The notes under the pieces: model-generated
The model's input: only the letters and a program-made list of their open reading frames with translations
What the model was told of the DNA's origin: nothing
The model's database searches: none
Shown here: positions 45,372-55,228 of the stretch, in pieces
How positions within the stretch are numbered: the stretch's first letter is position 1
Layout: each line of letters begins with the position of its first letter
NCBI RefSeq assembly: GCF_003287735.1
Contig: NZ_NSCM01000020.1
Location: 1-64,000 of the forward strand
Origin: Photorhabdus bodei
Lineage (GTDB): Bacteria; Pseudomonadota; Gammaproteobacteria; Enterobacterales; Enterobacteriaceae
Reading direction: 5' to 3'
DNA length: 64,000 nucleotides
Program-made: the position numbers and the translations under genes

Positions 45372-46351
45372 CTAAACGCAGAGAGATGAAAGAGTTTATT
45401 AATTTCGAAAAAATCAGAAACGAATTATCAGATGCAAAATTTTATATGGGATTAAGTTCTTATGGTAGTGTTGAGGAAAGAAATAAAGCTGCTGAAGCAG
45501 AGAAAAAAATTCCAGAATTAGAAGCGCTACTTGCTAAAGAGCCGCCACCGCCAGAATTGCCCCCGAAAGTACCATTGATTAAAGTGACCGGAACTCTGGA
45601 AGAATTTAGTGTAATAAAAGTATGGGGTTATTTTACTGATCGTGAATATGATCCGGAGGGATTTGCACGGCAGGAAAAACGTGCTCAAGTAGGTGCATTA
45701 CTGCTTGCTATCGCAGGGAATGCCGCAGCAGCGGCAGTGACATCACAAAGTCGAGAAAGGATGAGTGATCCTAGTGATTTTGTTCGTGGAAAAATTAACG
45801 GTATTCCATTTCATGGTTGGTTAGGGATGACCAATGCCAAAGTTGGTGATTATGTTGAATTAGCTGTAGCGCCTAAAGATAATCATTATGTTGTTTATGC
45901 CTTAGCTAATCCTTATACAAGGATTATTTCAATGACTCCTCGTTGTGAATGTGGTCTTGATGGATATATCAAGTTTGGTACGAAAGTTAATCATGGATTA
46001 ACATTGTTTTTATTTTTAATGACTCTTTCTTTCATGCTTTACGGGAATGCAGAAAAAGTGACAATGGTGGTTTTCTTGTCTCTTGTTTTTATCTTTATTC
46101 TTGTCGATGTTTTATTCTATTTTAAAGGTAAAAATCTTGAGAAAAAAGATCCAAAACCGACAATACTATTAGCTGAAAGAATATTTATAGCTTTGGGGTT
46201 TCCTGAACCATCTTTGGTTGATTTAAATATTTCAACTAAGAAAAAGCTTAAGGGTTTAAAACTACAGGGAAAATATGTCGATCCTGATAGTGACGAAGGG
46301 AAAAATATTCCTTGCAAATGGTATCGCCTGGAGTTTTTTTATTACTATTAA
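45368..46351 (+). CDS. T6SS effector-associated membrane protein
   Basis: 327 aa starting inside the preceding stop as ATGA. A charged coiled N-terminus (to about 55), a proline-rich spacer PPPPELPPKVP (58-68), a beta domain with KVTGTLEEFSVIKVWG and FVRGKINGIPFHGWLG, an alanine-rich hydrophobic segment (about 115-130), and two membrane helices (about 214-250) before a basic C-terminus. Similar proteins are encoded next to VasX-like effectors and often labelled putative T6SS effectors; immunity or accessory function is equally possible. Intact although its partner is truncated. Confidence 0.6.
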   Translation: MTKRREMKEFINFEKIRNELSDAKFYMGLSSYGSVEERNKAAEAEKKIPELEALLAKEPPPPELPPKVPLIKVTGTLEEFSVIKVWGYFTDREYDPEGFARQEKRAQVGALLLAIAGNAAAAAVTSQSRERMSDPSDFVRGKINGIPFHGWLGMTNAKVGDYVELAVAPKDNHYVVYALANPYTRIISMTPRCECGLDGYIKFGTKVNHGLTLFLFLMTLSFMLYGNAEKVTMVVFLSLVFIFILVDVLFYFKGKNLEKKDPKPTILLAERIFIALGFPEPSLVDLNISTKKKLKGLKLQGKYVDPDSDEGKNIPCKWYRLEFFYYY

Positions 46352-46353
46352 TT

Positions 46354-46450
46354 AAAAGAAAAGTAAAAAGTTAGCAGAAGTTTTGGGGCAGTATTATGAC
46401 CAAACTCAGAGAATGAAAGAGTTTATCGACTTTGGAAAAGATAGAAATCC
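46354..46450 (+). pseudogene. Remnant of a second copy of the effector/partner junction
   Basis: This stretch repeats, with small changes, the region 45334-45420 covering the effector stop and partner start: TTAGCAGAAGTTTTGGGGCA then GTATTATGACCAAACTCAGA and AATGAAAGAGTTTATCGACT. Frameshifts and loss of the rest show it is a decayed duplicate. Confidence 0.75.
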
Positions 46451-46560
46451 ACTAATCCCGCCGATAATTTGATGTTATCGCAGATGTTAGTTCGAGTAAT
46501 CTATCGTATTTTTACGAGTCTAAATGGCGACTGTACATTGATTAGTCGTTTTAGACAATT

Positions 46561-46800
46561 TCAACACTCCCCAGCGATCCGATAAACCGCCGTATCACAT
46601 TTCTGTGTTTCGGGGCATTGTTTGCAACTGCCGCTTAGGCAAGCAGTTGCATCAATTTTTTCCAATTTGCCCATCACTGTAAGTTGTTCAAGCATAGCGG
46701 CAATCATCTGTACGGACGCGCAAAGCTGGTGGCTCAACAGTTTGGCATCTGCCCGTCCATTCAGAGCAACGGCATCCCTTACTTGTAATAGGCTAATCAT
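46561..46800 (-). CDS. feoC: Ferrous iron transport regulator FeoC
   Basis: 79 aa from ATG 46800 (MISLLQVRDAVAL), the start that fits E. coli FeoC; an ATG two codons earlier is also open. A winged helix is followed by the cysteine cluster CLSGSCKQCPETQKC that can bind an Fe-S cluster. Follows feoB by 9 bp. Confidence 0.93.
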   Translation of the reverse strand: MISLLQVRDAVALNGRADAKLLSHQLCASVQMIAAMLEQLTVMGKLEKIDATACLSGSCKQCPETQKCDTAVYRIAGEC

Positions 46801-46809
46801 TTTCAATTC

Positions 46810-49122
46810 CTAGTGACAGTTTCCACTGGAGCAGTGGCAGCTATTTCCCGGGTTGCTGATTAACTTCATCGTCACACGGCTGCGTGCCCGCCGCAGGAAG
46901 TAGAACACCAGCGCGTTAAATATGACGACGGTCAGAATGGTAATCAGGCCGCTTTGTGGATGTTGTGAGAAAGTCACCATCTGGTAGAACAAAGCTGAAA
47001 TTGAATAAGCCACGTTCAGTCCCCACAGAATGGAGAATGTCATCCAACCACGGCTTGTTTCACGAGCAATCGCGCCCATCACCGAAACACAAGGCACATA
47101 TAACAGAACAAAGATTAGATAACTGTAAGCTGAAATAGCGGAGCCAAATTTGGCGCTCATGGTTCCCATAGAACCGCTATCCATCTCACCGTCACCTTTA
47201 TTAGCTTCGATTGGGTTGGCAAGCACGCTCAGAGTGAAGGTATCTTTCAAACTATCCCAAGTTTCACCAACTGCATCTTTCAGTTCAGTAAACAGGTTGA
47301 ACTCATCTGCATTAAACGGTTCATTAGCAATGTTTTCTGCGGTATACAGCGTATTGAGTGTCCCAACTACCACTTCTTTTGCCATAGCACCAGTTATCAA
47401 ACCAACAGTTGCTTGCCAGTTATCAGAGTGAACGCCAATTGGCTGTAACACAGGCGTAATAACCTTGCTGACTGAAGCCAGAGCGGATTGGTTGATGCTA
47501 TCCACCGCCTTACCAGAAAATGAGAAACTGTTAAGAGCGCCGATGAACATACTGGCGATAACGATCACTTTACCAGCACGGATAACAAAACCTTTCAGGC
47601 GTTGCCAGGTTTGCAGAAGCAAAGTTTTTAGATGTGGAATATGGTAAACCGGGAGTTCCATAACAAACGGTGAAGCTTCGCCACGCATAATGGTGTATTT
47701 CAACATCAGGCCAGTCAGAATAGCGACGACAATGCCCAATATATAAAGGGAAAAAACAATGGTTGCCCCGTTTTTGCCAAAGAATGCGGCGGCAAATACG
47801 GCAAAGATGGCTAATCGTGCACCGCAAGACATAAAGGGGGCCATCATAATCGTGATCAAGCGTTCACGCGGCGCATCTAGCGTTCTCGCCCCCATAATGG
47901 ATGGGACGTTGCAACCGAAGCCAACGATCAGCGGGACAAACGATTTACCCGGTAGCCCCAAAACTTGCATCAGACGATCCATGACAAATGCAGCCCGGGC
48001 CATGTAGCCAGAGTCCTCAAGGAAAGAGAGGAATAAATACATCATGCCGATTTGTGGTACCAGCGGCAAAACGGTGTTGATACCGCCACCGATGCCTTGC
48101 GCGAGGAAAACCGTCAGCCATTCTGGAAAACTTAAGGTATGCCCAAGCCATTGAACCCCATGAATGAAAACTGCGACAGAACCACTGTCAAAGATAGGTT
48201 GTAGCGCACCACCGATATTAATTGCCAGCACGAACATTAAATACATAACCGCCAGGAAAATAGGTACACCTAACCAACGATTAAGGATAATTCTGTCAAT
48301 TGCTTGGGTGAGCTTATTTGGCATGGCTTTTTGGGTATCAATCACGGCCATGCACAATGTATTGATGCTTTGATAGCGCGCATCGGCAATCACCAGTTCG
48401 GGCTCTTCATGTTGCTGTTGTTGCAAGCGTTCCTTGGATTCAATCAGCATTGAGGTAGCAAGACCGGAACGTTCCAGGCTGTAAATATCCCCTTCAAGCA
48501 TCTGAAGCGCTAGCCAGCGGCGTTGTTGAGCATGAAAATTGTCTGACATTGCACCAGATAACGTCTCAATTTCTTGCAACAGGCAATCAGGGTAGTGAAT
48601 CAGTGACTGCCCGGAATTCTGCTTATGGCGGTCAATTGCCCGTTTCAGCTCATTTAGTCCCGTTGCTCGGGTTGAAACCATTGGAATGACTGGACAGCCG
48701 AGGCGTTGCTCCAGTTCGGCAATATTAATTTGGATATGCTGACTGTCAGCGATATCCAGCATATTAAGCGCAACGATGCATGGAATACCTAATTCCAACA
48801 GTTGTAACGTCAGATAGAGATTTCGTTCAAGGTTAGAAGCATCTACGACGTTAATCAGCATGTCAGCATCACCGCTCAGGATATAGTGGCAGGCTATCTG
48901 CTCATCCAGTGATGTTTGTTCAGAAATCGTGGTTAGAGAGTAGGTTCCCGGCAGGTCAACTAACTCAATTTTGTGTTCCGCGGTGGTAAAACGGCCAACT
49001 TTTCGTTCTACTGTAACGCCAGCCCAGTTGCCTACACGTTGTCGAGCGCCAGTAAGTTGGTTAAATAATGTTGTTTTGCCGGCATTGGGGTTGCCAATTA
49101 GGCCAATGGTCAGTGCTTTCAT
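46810..49122 (-). CDS. feoB: Ferrous iron transporter FeoB
   Basis: 770 aa. N-terminal G domain: GNPNAGKTTLFN (G1, about 10-21), LVDLPGTYSL (G3) and ALNMLDIA (G4). The membrane part holds two Gate motifs, including VGFGCNVPSIMGAR and FMSCGARL. A cysteine-rich tail, NSCHCSSGNCH, ends the protein. Takes up Fe(II) across the inner membrane. Middle gene of feoABC. Confidence 0.97.
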   Translation of the reverse strand: MKALTIGLIGNPNAGKTTLFNQLTGARQRVGNWAGVTVERKVGRFTTAEHKIELVDLPGTYSLTTISEQTSLDEQIACHYILSGDADMLINVVDASNLERNLYLTLQLLELGIPCIVALNMLDIADSQHIQINIAELEQRLGCPVIPMVSTRATGLNELKRAIDRHKQNSGQSLIHYPDCLLQEIETLSGAMSDNFHAQQRRWLALQMLEGDIYSLERSGLATSMLIESKERLQQQQHEEPELVIADARYQSINTLCMAVIDTQKAMPNKLTQAIDRIILNRWLGVPIFLAVMYLMFVLAINIGGALQPIFDSGSVAVFIHGVQWLGHTLSFPEWLTVFLAQGIGGGINTVLPLVPQIGMMYLFLSFLEDSGYMARAAFVMDRLMQVLGLPGKSFVPLIVGFGCNVPSIMGARTLDAPRERLITIMMAPFMSCGARLAIFAVFAAAFFGKNGATIVFSLYILGIVVAILTGLMLKYTIMRGEASPFVMELPVYHIPHLKTLLLQTWQRLKGFVIRAGKVIVIASMFIGALNSFSFSGKAVDSINQSALASVSKVITPVLQPIGVHSDNWQATVGLITGAMAKEVVVGTLNTLYTAENIANEPFNADEFNLFTELKDAVGETWDSLKDTFTLSVLANPIEANKGDGEMDSGSMGTMSAKFGSAISAYSYLIFVLLYVPCVSVMGAIARETSRGWMTFSILWGLNVAYSISALFYQMVTFSQHPQSGLITILTVVIFNALVFYFLRRARSRVTMKLISNPGNSCHCSSGNCH

Positions 49123-49174
49123 GTTTTTGGTGCCAGATTAAATTAAGAGTAACCGTTTCGTTGCTTGCAACGGA

Positions 49175-49408
49175 TTATGCGTTGCATTGAACGCTGTCTA
49201 ATGTGAGAAATTCCAAGTCTTTTTTTCTCAGAATCAGGCTGACTCTGCGAGTCTCAATTTGTATCGGATCACCTAAAGGCGCTAAGCGGACAACATGAAA
49301 TGAAGAACCGGGCAGCATACCTAATGACAGCAATTTCTGTCGGTAAGCCGGGCTGATCTTCGGAGAAAAACCAATGATCTTGTAACTATGGTCTGGAAGA
49401 AGTTGCAT
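49175..49408 (-). CDS. feoA: Ferrous iron transport protein FeoA
   Basis: 77 aa SH3-like protein ([24 protein letters not shown]). Cytosolic partner of FeoB. An ERIC begins 30 bp upstream of its start, between the gene and a Fur-like site. Confidence 0.94.
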   Translation of the reverse strand: MQLLPDHSYKIIGFSPKISPAYRQKLLSLGMLPGSSFHVVRLAPLGDPIQIETRRVSLILRKKDLEFLTLDSVQCNA

Positions 49409-49438
49409 ATAACCTTCCGGGATATGTGGTAAGTAAGA

Positions 49439-49565
49439 TATACCCGTTATCTTTCAAGTGGCCTCTTTGTTGGCTGCACTCACTCACCCCGGTCACATCG
49501 TTATCTATGCTCCCGGGGATTCGCTCCCTTGCCGTCGCGATGCATCTTGAAATCCGTAGGGTATA
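49439..49565 (+). repeat. ERIC element in the feoA leader (127 bp)
   Basis: Full-length, with CCGTAGGGTATA at the right end. It separates feoA from its probable promoter and would be transcribed as a hairpin in the 5' UTR. Confidence 0.95.
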
Positions 49566-49627
49566 ATATCGAAAATTAGTCATACTCATTATTATGAAGT
49601 ATGATTTGCATCCAATTCATAATAATT

Positions 49628-49646
49628 GCAAATGAGAATAATAACC
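49628..49646. promoter_or_regulatory. Fur-box-like site upstream of feoABC
   Basis: GCAAATGAGAATAATAACC matches the 19-bp Fur consensus at 13 positions by eye. Fur control of feo is established in enterobacteria. Confidence 0.55.
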
Positions 49647-49763
49647 AACATTAATTTCAATGTTAATCCTATTTTCATTTTTGGTGTTAATTTAATCACT
49701 TAGTCACTCAGAGTTGATATGAATCTGTGAGTTTGGATTCTTTCTGGCAGGAACAATGAAACG

Positions 49764-49783
49764 TGCACTGCCGAAGCAGTGCA
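49764..49783 (-). terminator. Terminator of tex
   Basis: TGCACTGC and GCAGTGCA pair perfectly around CGAA, which reads TTCG on the minus strand, the stable UUCG tetraloop; CGTTTCATTGTT follows on that strand. Confidence 0.75.
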
Positions 49784-49802
49784 TCTTACCGTGATGGGAA
49801 TC

Positions 49803-52127
49803 TTAACGTTTTTTTCCAAATGCGGCAGCTAGCGCATCACTCATAGCACTGTTTCCGGCTGAGGTAGAAGAACGGGAAGTGTTACGGTTCCTGTCATTAC
49901 GTTCAGGACGGCGGTCAGCTTGTGCACTGTTATTGCGGCGTGAGGGAGTTTCTCCCGGTTGCTCATCAAGACGCATGGTCAGAGCAATGCGCTTGCGGTT
50001 CAGATCAACTTCCAGCACTTTTACTTTAACGATATCACCCGCTTTTACCACGGTGTGAGGATCTTCTACAAAGCGATTGGACAGCGAAGAGATATGAACT
50101 AAACCATCTTGATGAACGCCGATATCGACAAATGCGCCAAAGTTAGTCACGTTAGTGACCGCACCTTCCAGCACCATTCCCGGATGCAGATCATTCATGG
50201 TTTCCACGCCTTCCGTGAAAGTCGCGGTTTTAAACTCGGGTCGTGGATCGCGGCCAGGTTTTTCCAGCTCTTTCAAAATATCGGTAACGGTTGGAACACC
50301 AAATCGCTCGGTGGTGAAATCCTGAGGTTGCAATCCACGTAATGAGGCAGGGTTACCCATCAATTCTTGGAGTTTCTGCTCAGTGGCCGCCAGAATTTTT
50401 TCCACTACCGGATAAGCTTCTGGATGAACGGTCGATGCATCCAGCGGGTTATCACCGTGATTAATCCGCAGGAATCCAGCACATTGCTCAAAAGCCTTTG
50501 GCCCAAGACGATTGACTTTCAGTAATTGTGCACGGTTATTGAAACGGCCGTTCTCATCACGCCAGTTGATGATATTTTGGGCTATCATGCGGGTCAACCC
50601 GGCAACTCTGGTTAGCAGTGGAACAGAAGCGGTATTGAGATCCACGCCGACGGCGTTTACGCAATCCTCAACGACGGCATCCAATTTTTTGGCAAGCTGA
50701 CTCTGGCTGACATCATGTTGATACTGACCGACACCGATGGATTTCGGATCGATTTTCACTAATTCAGCCAGTGGATCTTGCAAGCGACGGGCGATAGAGA
50801 CTGCTCCACGTAGTGAAACGTCCAGATCAGGAAATTCCAGTGCCGCCAACTCAGAGGCAGAATAAACCGATGCCCCTGCCTCACTGACAATCACTTTTTG
50901 GGCTTTTATCTCTGAGAACTGCTTTTGCACATCCGCGAAGAAACGTTCTGTTTCACGGGAAGCCGTTCCGTTACCGATGGCGACCAGTTCCACTTGATGT
51001 TTGAGACACAATGCCGCCACGCTTGCAGCAGCTTTAGCCGCTTGCCCGGTGTGTGGATAGATCGTGTCTGTGGCAATCAGTTTGCCGGTTGCATCGATAA
51101 CAGCTACTTTGACACCGGTACGCAGACCGGGATCGAGCCCCATTGTTGCGCGCATACCCGCTGGCGCGGCCATCAATAGATCTTGCAGGTTGCGGGCGAA
51201 TACTTTGATGGCTTCATCTTCCGCTTTCTCTCGCAAGGTACTCATCAATTCAGTTTCAAGATGCAGCAATACCTTAACGCGCCAGGTCCAGTTCACTACG
51301 GCTTTACGCCAGCTATCTGCCGGTGCATTATTCAGGCGCAGATTAAGATGCTGCGTAATAATCTGTTCGCAATAGCTCTCTTTTGGTGGTTCATCAAACT
51401 GGGGATCAGCATTTAGCGAAAGTTGCAGTATTCCTTCATTACGACCACGGAACATAGCTAATGCGCGGTGAGAAGGGACTTGTGCGATAGGTTCATGATG
51501 ATCAAAATAGTCGCGGAATTTAGCGCCTTCCTCCTCTTTTCCTGCAACGACTTTAGCGACCAAATGGGCATTCTTCCATAGATAGTCACGTACTTTCGCC
51601 AATAACGCGGCATCTTCGGCAAAACGTTCCATTAGGATATAACGCGCGCCATCCAGAGCCGCTTTGGTATCAGCCACACCTTTATCGATATCAACAAAGG
51701 TAGCGGCAACCTGTTCTGGTTCTTGCTGTGGATCTTGCCACAAGGTGTCCGCTAGTGGTTCAAGACCCGCTTCAATAGCGATTTGTCCACGAGTACGGCG
51801 TTTCGGTTTGTATGGCAGATAGAGATCTTCCAGCTCTGTTTTGCTGAGAGTTCCATTAATGGCTTCTGCCAGTTCTGGGGTTAGTTTACCTTGCTCGTCA
51901 ATGGATTTAAGAATGGTCTGGCGGCGGTCCGACAGTTCGCGCAGATAACTAAGGCGGGTTTCAAGTTGACGGAGTTGGGTGTCATCCAGACCTCCGGTAA
52001 CTTCTTTACGATAGCGTGCGATAAAAGGGACAGTATTCCCTTCATCAAGCAGGCTAATCGCAGAAAGTACCTGTTGTGGCCGCGCTTGTAGCTCATTTGC
52101 AATAATTTGGCTCAGAGATTCATTCAT
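49803..52127 (-). CDS. tex: Transcription accessory protein Tex (YhgF)
   Basis: 774 aa. The layout is standard: helical N-terminal domain, YqgF-like nuclease fold with [15 protein letters not shown] (about 327-341), a helix-hairpin-helix region, and an S1 RNA-binding domain [20 protein letters not shown]... (about 645-718). The tail is rich in Arg, Asn and Ser. Acts on stalled RNA polymerase complexes. Conserved neighbourhood greB-tex-feo as in E. coli, although here greB and tex are separated by ccdA and an ERIC. Confidence 0.96.
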   Translation of the reverse strand: MNESLSQIIANELQARPQQVLSAISLLDEGNTVPFIARYRKEVTGGLDDTQLRQLETRLSYLRELSDRRQTILKSIDEQGKLTPELAEAINGTLSKTELEDLYLPYKPKRRTRGQIAIEAGLEPLADTLWQDPQQEPEQVAATFVDIDKGVADTKAALDGARYILMERFAEDAALLAKVRDYLWKNAHLVAKVVAGKEEEGAKFRDYFDHHEPIAQVPSHRALAMFRGRNEGILQLSLNADPQFDEPPKESYCEQIITQHLNLRLNNAPADSWRKAVVNWTWRVKVLLHLETELMSTLREKAEDEAIKVFARNLQDLLMAAPAGMRATMGLDPGLRTGVKVAVIDATGKLIATDTIYPHTGQAAKAAASVAALCLKHQVELVAIGNGTASRETERFFADVQKQFSEIKAQKVIVSEAGASVYSASELAALEFPDLDVSLRGAVSIARRLQDPLAELVKIDPKSIGVGQYQHDVSQSQLAKKLDAVVEDCVNAVGVDLNTASVPLLTRVAGLTRMIAQNIINWRDENGRFNNRAQLLKVNRLGPKAFEQCAGFLRINHGDNPLDASTVHPEAYPVVEKILAATEQKLQELMGNPASLRGLQPQDFTTERFGVPTVTDILKELEKPGRDPRPEFKTATFTEGVETMNDLHPGMVLEGAVTNVTNFGAFVDIGVHQDGLVHISSLSNRFVEDPHTVVKAGDIVKVKVLEVDLNRKRIALTMRLDEQPGETPSRRNNSAQADRRPERNDRNRNTSRSSTSAGNSAMSDALAAAFGKKR

Positions 52128-52597
52128 GCTGCGTTTTCTTCTGGTGGATAGGCTTCAAATATTCATAAAACCCCCTTTATACGTTCTGAGAGAAATAATT
52201 TCCAGTTTACGTCTAATCTTATTTTGACGAGTTACGCTATAGCAACCGCGATTGAACTCAAATGTGATAAGTTGTCGTTGGAACCATAAGTGTGTTACCG
52301 GATTTGCTATGAGCTGTTTCTGAATATCAGAATTAAACTAAAAGGATAGCTAGAATAGGAAAAACTTGAGTTTCATCGCATTATTCCAGAAGTAGGTAAC
52401 TAATGAATTACAAATCTACTTTTGATTTTCGTTAAAAATGGAGGGATTACCTAAAGAATTTATTTAATGGAATACGAACATGTTTACTTCCAGATTAACA
52501 ATGTTGCACTTAATTATGTGAATCTACCCATTTTAAATTTTTTAATGGGCTAACGAATAAATTCGAGTTCTTACCTGTTCAGCTGACATAATCGATT
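52128..52597. other. Intergenic region upstream of tex
   Basis: About 470 bp without a supported ORF. It probably contains the tex promoter near 52128-52250; the rest appears to be decayed accessory DNA bordering the ccd remnant. Confidence 0.4.
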
Positions 52598-52780
52598 TTA
52601 CCCATCGCGGCATGGCATGTGAGTTGAATCATTTGCTCTCGCGTTTTTGATGGCGTCATGAATTAAACTAAGTGCTCTGAAATAGTGGGGATTCTGATTA
52701 TTCATTCCGTCTAATTCCTCTAGTCTCTTCAATGCTAATTGGATCTCTGCCGTCGATAAGTGCAGTCTGGCAACAGTGGG
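52598..52780 (-). pseudogene. Gene fragment joined to truncated ccdB
   Basis: On the minus strand a frame different from ccdB reads LSTAEIQLALKRLEELDGMN and continues about 30 residues to TAA at 52598-52600. It is open and compositionally gene-like but has no start of its own. Likely the end of another gene fused to the ccdB break point; family not recognised. Confidence 0.35.
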
Positions 52781-52884
52781 ATCACAATTCTGCGGTTTAA
52801 CTGCCCGATAATGTCACTCGTGACGTCCAGCAATAGGGGATAAACAACGTTTTTCCCAGTATTACGGTAAACGGTGAATTGCAT
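52735..52884 (-). pseudogene. ccdB, truncated to 49 codons
   Basis: Starts with ATG 52884, 2 bp after the ccdA stop, and reads MQFTVYRNTGKNVVYPLLLD, then VTSDIIGQLNRRIVIPLLP, the N-terminal half of CcdB. After that the sequence departs from the family and stops at TAG 52735-52737. CcdB is normally about 100 aa and needs its C-terminal residues to poison gyrase, so this copy should be inactive. Confidence 0.75.
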
Positions 52885-52886
52885 TG

Positions 52887-53123
52887 TTAAAATGTCCTGT
52901 GTTCATCACTAAAACAACCATGTTCATCATGGAAACGGTTTAACGCCTCCAACGCTTCCCTATTATCTTCCCGCCATTTCAGCGCTTCGTAATTGCGTAA
53001 TTCGGCATCCAAGGCGGCGGTCAGTGTGGCACTAAAGTTAATACCTGCTTCACGTGCCCGACTCAGTAAGCTTCGTTCTACAGTCATTGTGACGCTCTGT
53101 GTGTTGCGTTGTCTTGCTGTCAT
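52887..53123 (-). CDS. ccdA: CcdA-type antitoxin
   Basis: 78 aa. An N-terminal ribbon-helix-helix (SVTMTVERSLLSRAREAGIN, about 10-29) and the toxin-binding tail NREALEALNRFHDEHGCFSDEHRTF are characteristic. Intact while ccdB is truncated. An ERIC lies 43 bp upstream, in the promoter. Confidence 0.88.
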   Translation of the reverse strand: MTARQRNTQSVTMTVERSLLSRAREAGINFSATLTAALDAELRNYEALKWREDNREALEALNRFHDEHGCFSDEHRTF

Positions 53124-53166
53124 GATTTATCTCCAGCGTTGAGTGTGCGTGTATGCTACACGTATA

Positions 53167-53293
53167 TATACCCGTTATCCTTCAAGTTGCCTCTTTGTTG
53201 GCTGCACTCACTCACCCCGGTCACATCGTTACCTATGCTCCCGGGGATTCACTCCCTTGCCGTCGCGATGCATCTTGAAATCCATAGGGTATA
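53167..53293 (+). repeat. ERIC element (127 bp)
   Basis: Full-length copy between greB and ccdA; its ORFs are repeat artefacts. Confidence 0.95.
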
Positions 53294-53327
53294 GCGCTAA
53301 CGACGTCGTGTCGAAAGAGTATACAAA

Positions 53328-53801
53328 CTATTTTATATATTCGATTTCATTCACGTACCACAACACTTTTCCTGTTGGTGTATGAACGATTGCACTATCT
53401 CCAACTTCTTTTTTCAATAAAGCCCGGGCCATTGGAGAATCGATGGATATGTAGTCTTTGCGACCAAAAATTTCGTCGTACCCGACAATACGGAAGCGTT
53501 TAATCTCACCTTGATCATTTTCGATCTCTACCCATGCACCGAAGAACACTCGTCCATCTTGTTGAGGGGAATAATCAACACACCGCAATTCCTCTAAGCT
53601 TTTGGTTAGATATCGGACTCTGCGATCAATCTCCCGTAGCCTCTTCTTGTTATATTGATAATCTGCGTTTTCACTCCGGTCACCGAGGCTTGCTGCCCAA
53701 GTCACTTTTTTAGTCACTTCTGGGCGCTCTTCACGCCAGAGATAATCCAGTTCTTCCTTTAATTTGTTGTAGCCTTCGCGGGTTATCAGTTTAGTTTTCA
53801 T
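53328..53801 (-). CDS. greB: Transcript cleavage factor GreB
   Basis: 157 aa. The N-terminal coiled coil carries the acidic tip (KLKEELDYLWREERPEVTKK, then GDRSENADYQYNKKRLREID) that enters the RNA polymerase channel, and the C-terminal FKBP-like domain ends with GRKDYISIDSPMARALLKK. Rescues backtracked polymerase. Conserved next to ompR-envZ. Confidence 0.97.
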   Translation of the reverse strand: MKTKLITREGYNKLKEELDYLWREERPEVTKKVTWAASLGDRSENADYQYNKKRLREIDRRVRYLTKSLEELRCVDYSPQQDGRVFFGAWVEIENDQGEIKRFRIVGYDEIFGRKDYISIDSPMARALLKKEVGDSAIVHTPTGKVLWYVNEIEYIK

Positions 53802-53859
53802 TTTATTTTGATGTAGATACCGTAGTTAACCTCTTGACATTCTCCCCTCCCTAAAGAGG

Positions 53860-54529
53860 GTGTCGCAAAAGGCCAGCATTGACAACAATAAACCCACAGA
53901 GATTTATTGCCTGTTATTAGGACTGGCAACCCATGACAGGCTAAAAATAACCCATAATATCAGGGCAACTGCCCTTGATAAGTTATACGCTATAGCGTGC
54001 AAGGTAAATTCCATTCTGACTGCCGATAAACCTCTGCGCCGAAAACGCTCCAGTCCCTGGATACCCCGTAAGGCAGAAAATACCGGTTCTACCATGACTT
54101 TTCGTTGACTCAATATCCGCTTTGACTCCGGTTTGGTCATACGTGAACACAGTTTATCCCGCGCTTCATCTTCCGGGTAACGTTTAATTTTTCTGCCCTT
54201 TTTCGCCTGCGTACATTTTTCTTTTTTCGGGCAATCGGCACAATTTGCTCCAGTGTAAACCCGATGCCCACGGCTCTTTTCGCGTTCGAAAGGTGCCCAA
54301 TCCTGCTCATCAAGAATATCGGAGACAATAAATGCCGTGTGTTCCCCGACGTGTTTCAGGTAGTCATGGAGGGAAAGGGTTCCCTTCAGTACAGGCAGGT
54401 GCTGAGCGGTGACAAACTAACGCCCGGTATGAACGGAAGGTGCCAGTTGCCGTAGGAATTTAGTCATAGAGGGTCTCGTTTGGAATATTAACCCAGAGCT
54501 TAGCTGATAAGGGTTAACTTTTGCGACAT
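53860..54529 (-). mobile_element. IS1182-type insertion sequence remnant with terminal repeats
   Basis: Inverted ends TGTCGCAAAAG (from 53861 and, on the other strand, to about 54528) bracket about 670 bp. On the minus strand one frame reads MTKFLRQLAPSVHTGR, a stop, then LPVLKGTLSLHDYLKHVGEH, DEQDWAPFEREKSRGHRVYTGA, NCADCPKKEKC and finally SQRKVMVEPVFSALRGIQGL with HAIAYNL, the C-terminal catalytic block of IS1182-family transposases. A full transposase has about 450-500 residues, so the DDE centre is mostly deleted. Non-autonomous, but both ends survive. Confidence 0.8.
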
Positions 54530-55228
54530 CCTCTGAAAGACGGGGTTTTACGGCGCATCGGATAAATGGTTAACAGACGGTTTCGAGTTAGCATTTTCGG
54601 TAACAAGATTGCTTTACCTGTCTACTCATTATGATATTTGGCTCTAATATTTATAATGTTCATCATATAATTTATGGTTCTGTGTACTGAATAGTATGTA
54701 TGCTGTGAATCTTGCTGGTGATGAAACAGGCGGTTAAGGTTTAAGTGAAGAAAAAACAAGCGAAATTGTTTACTATAGTAAGAAAAGGTGACGAAAAGTC
54801 GACCGTCGAATAGTTTTTTGTTCAAACGTTGGTGAACTGAACATTATCGATCCAGATCCTCGTTAGTAAGGAAAAACCGTGGCGGAGGTAAGCAGATAAT
54901 ATGCAGCAAAGGGCATTTTTCGTTTAGTCTGCCTGATGAATTTAATTCAGCTAATAAATAGATTTATATCGATTTGCCGGTAACCAGGGCGCTAATTGGT
55001 GGGTTGGTGGGTGGCAAAATAACGGTAGAAATTCGATAGTTGACAGTGAATTACTGCGTTCTCATTGTCAGTAATAAACCACTAAATTAATCATTCGAAT
55101 TAATAACCGTGGAAATAAGTCCTATTAGGAATAGTCTCAAAATACAGATATCTGGTTTCTATCTTTGGGTTAATCTCTTTCAAAATGATAAATTTATCAA
55201 AGCATGTAGTGTTTTTTGGAGTTTGATA
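54530..55228. other. Intergenic region upstream of ompR
   Basis: About 700 bp without a supported gene. Just beyond the IS end is GACGGGGTTTTACGGCGCA, which with TTCTCCCCTCCCTAAAG on the other side of the IS resembles the end of an IS200/IS605 element. The ompR promoter lies in the last ~200 bp; no sites assigned. Confidence 0.45.
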
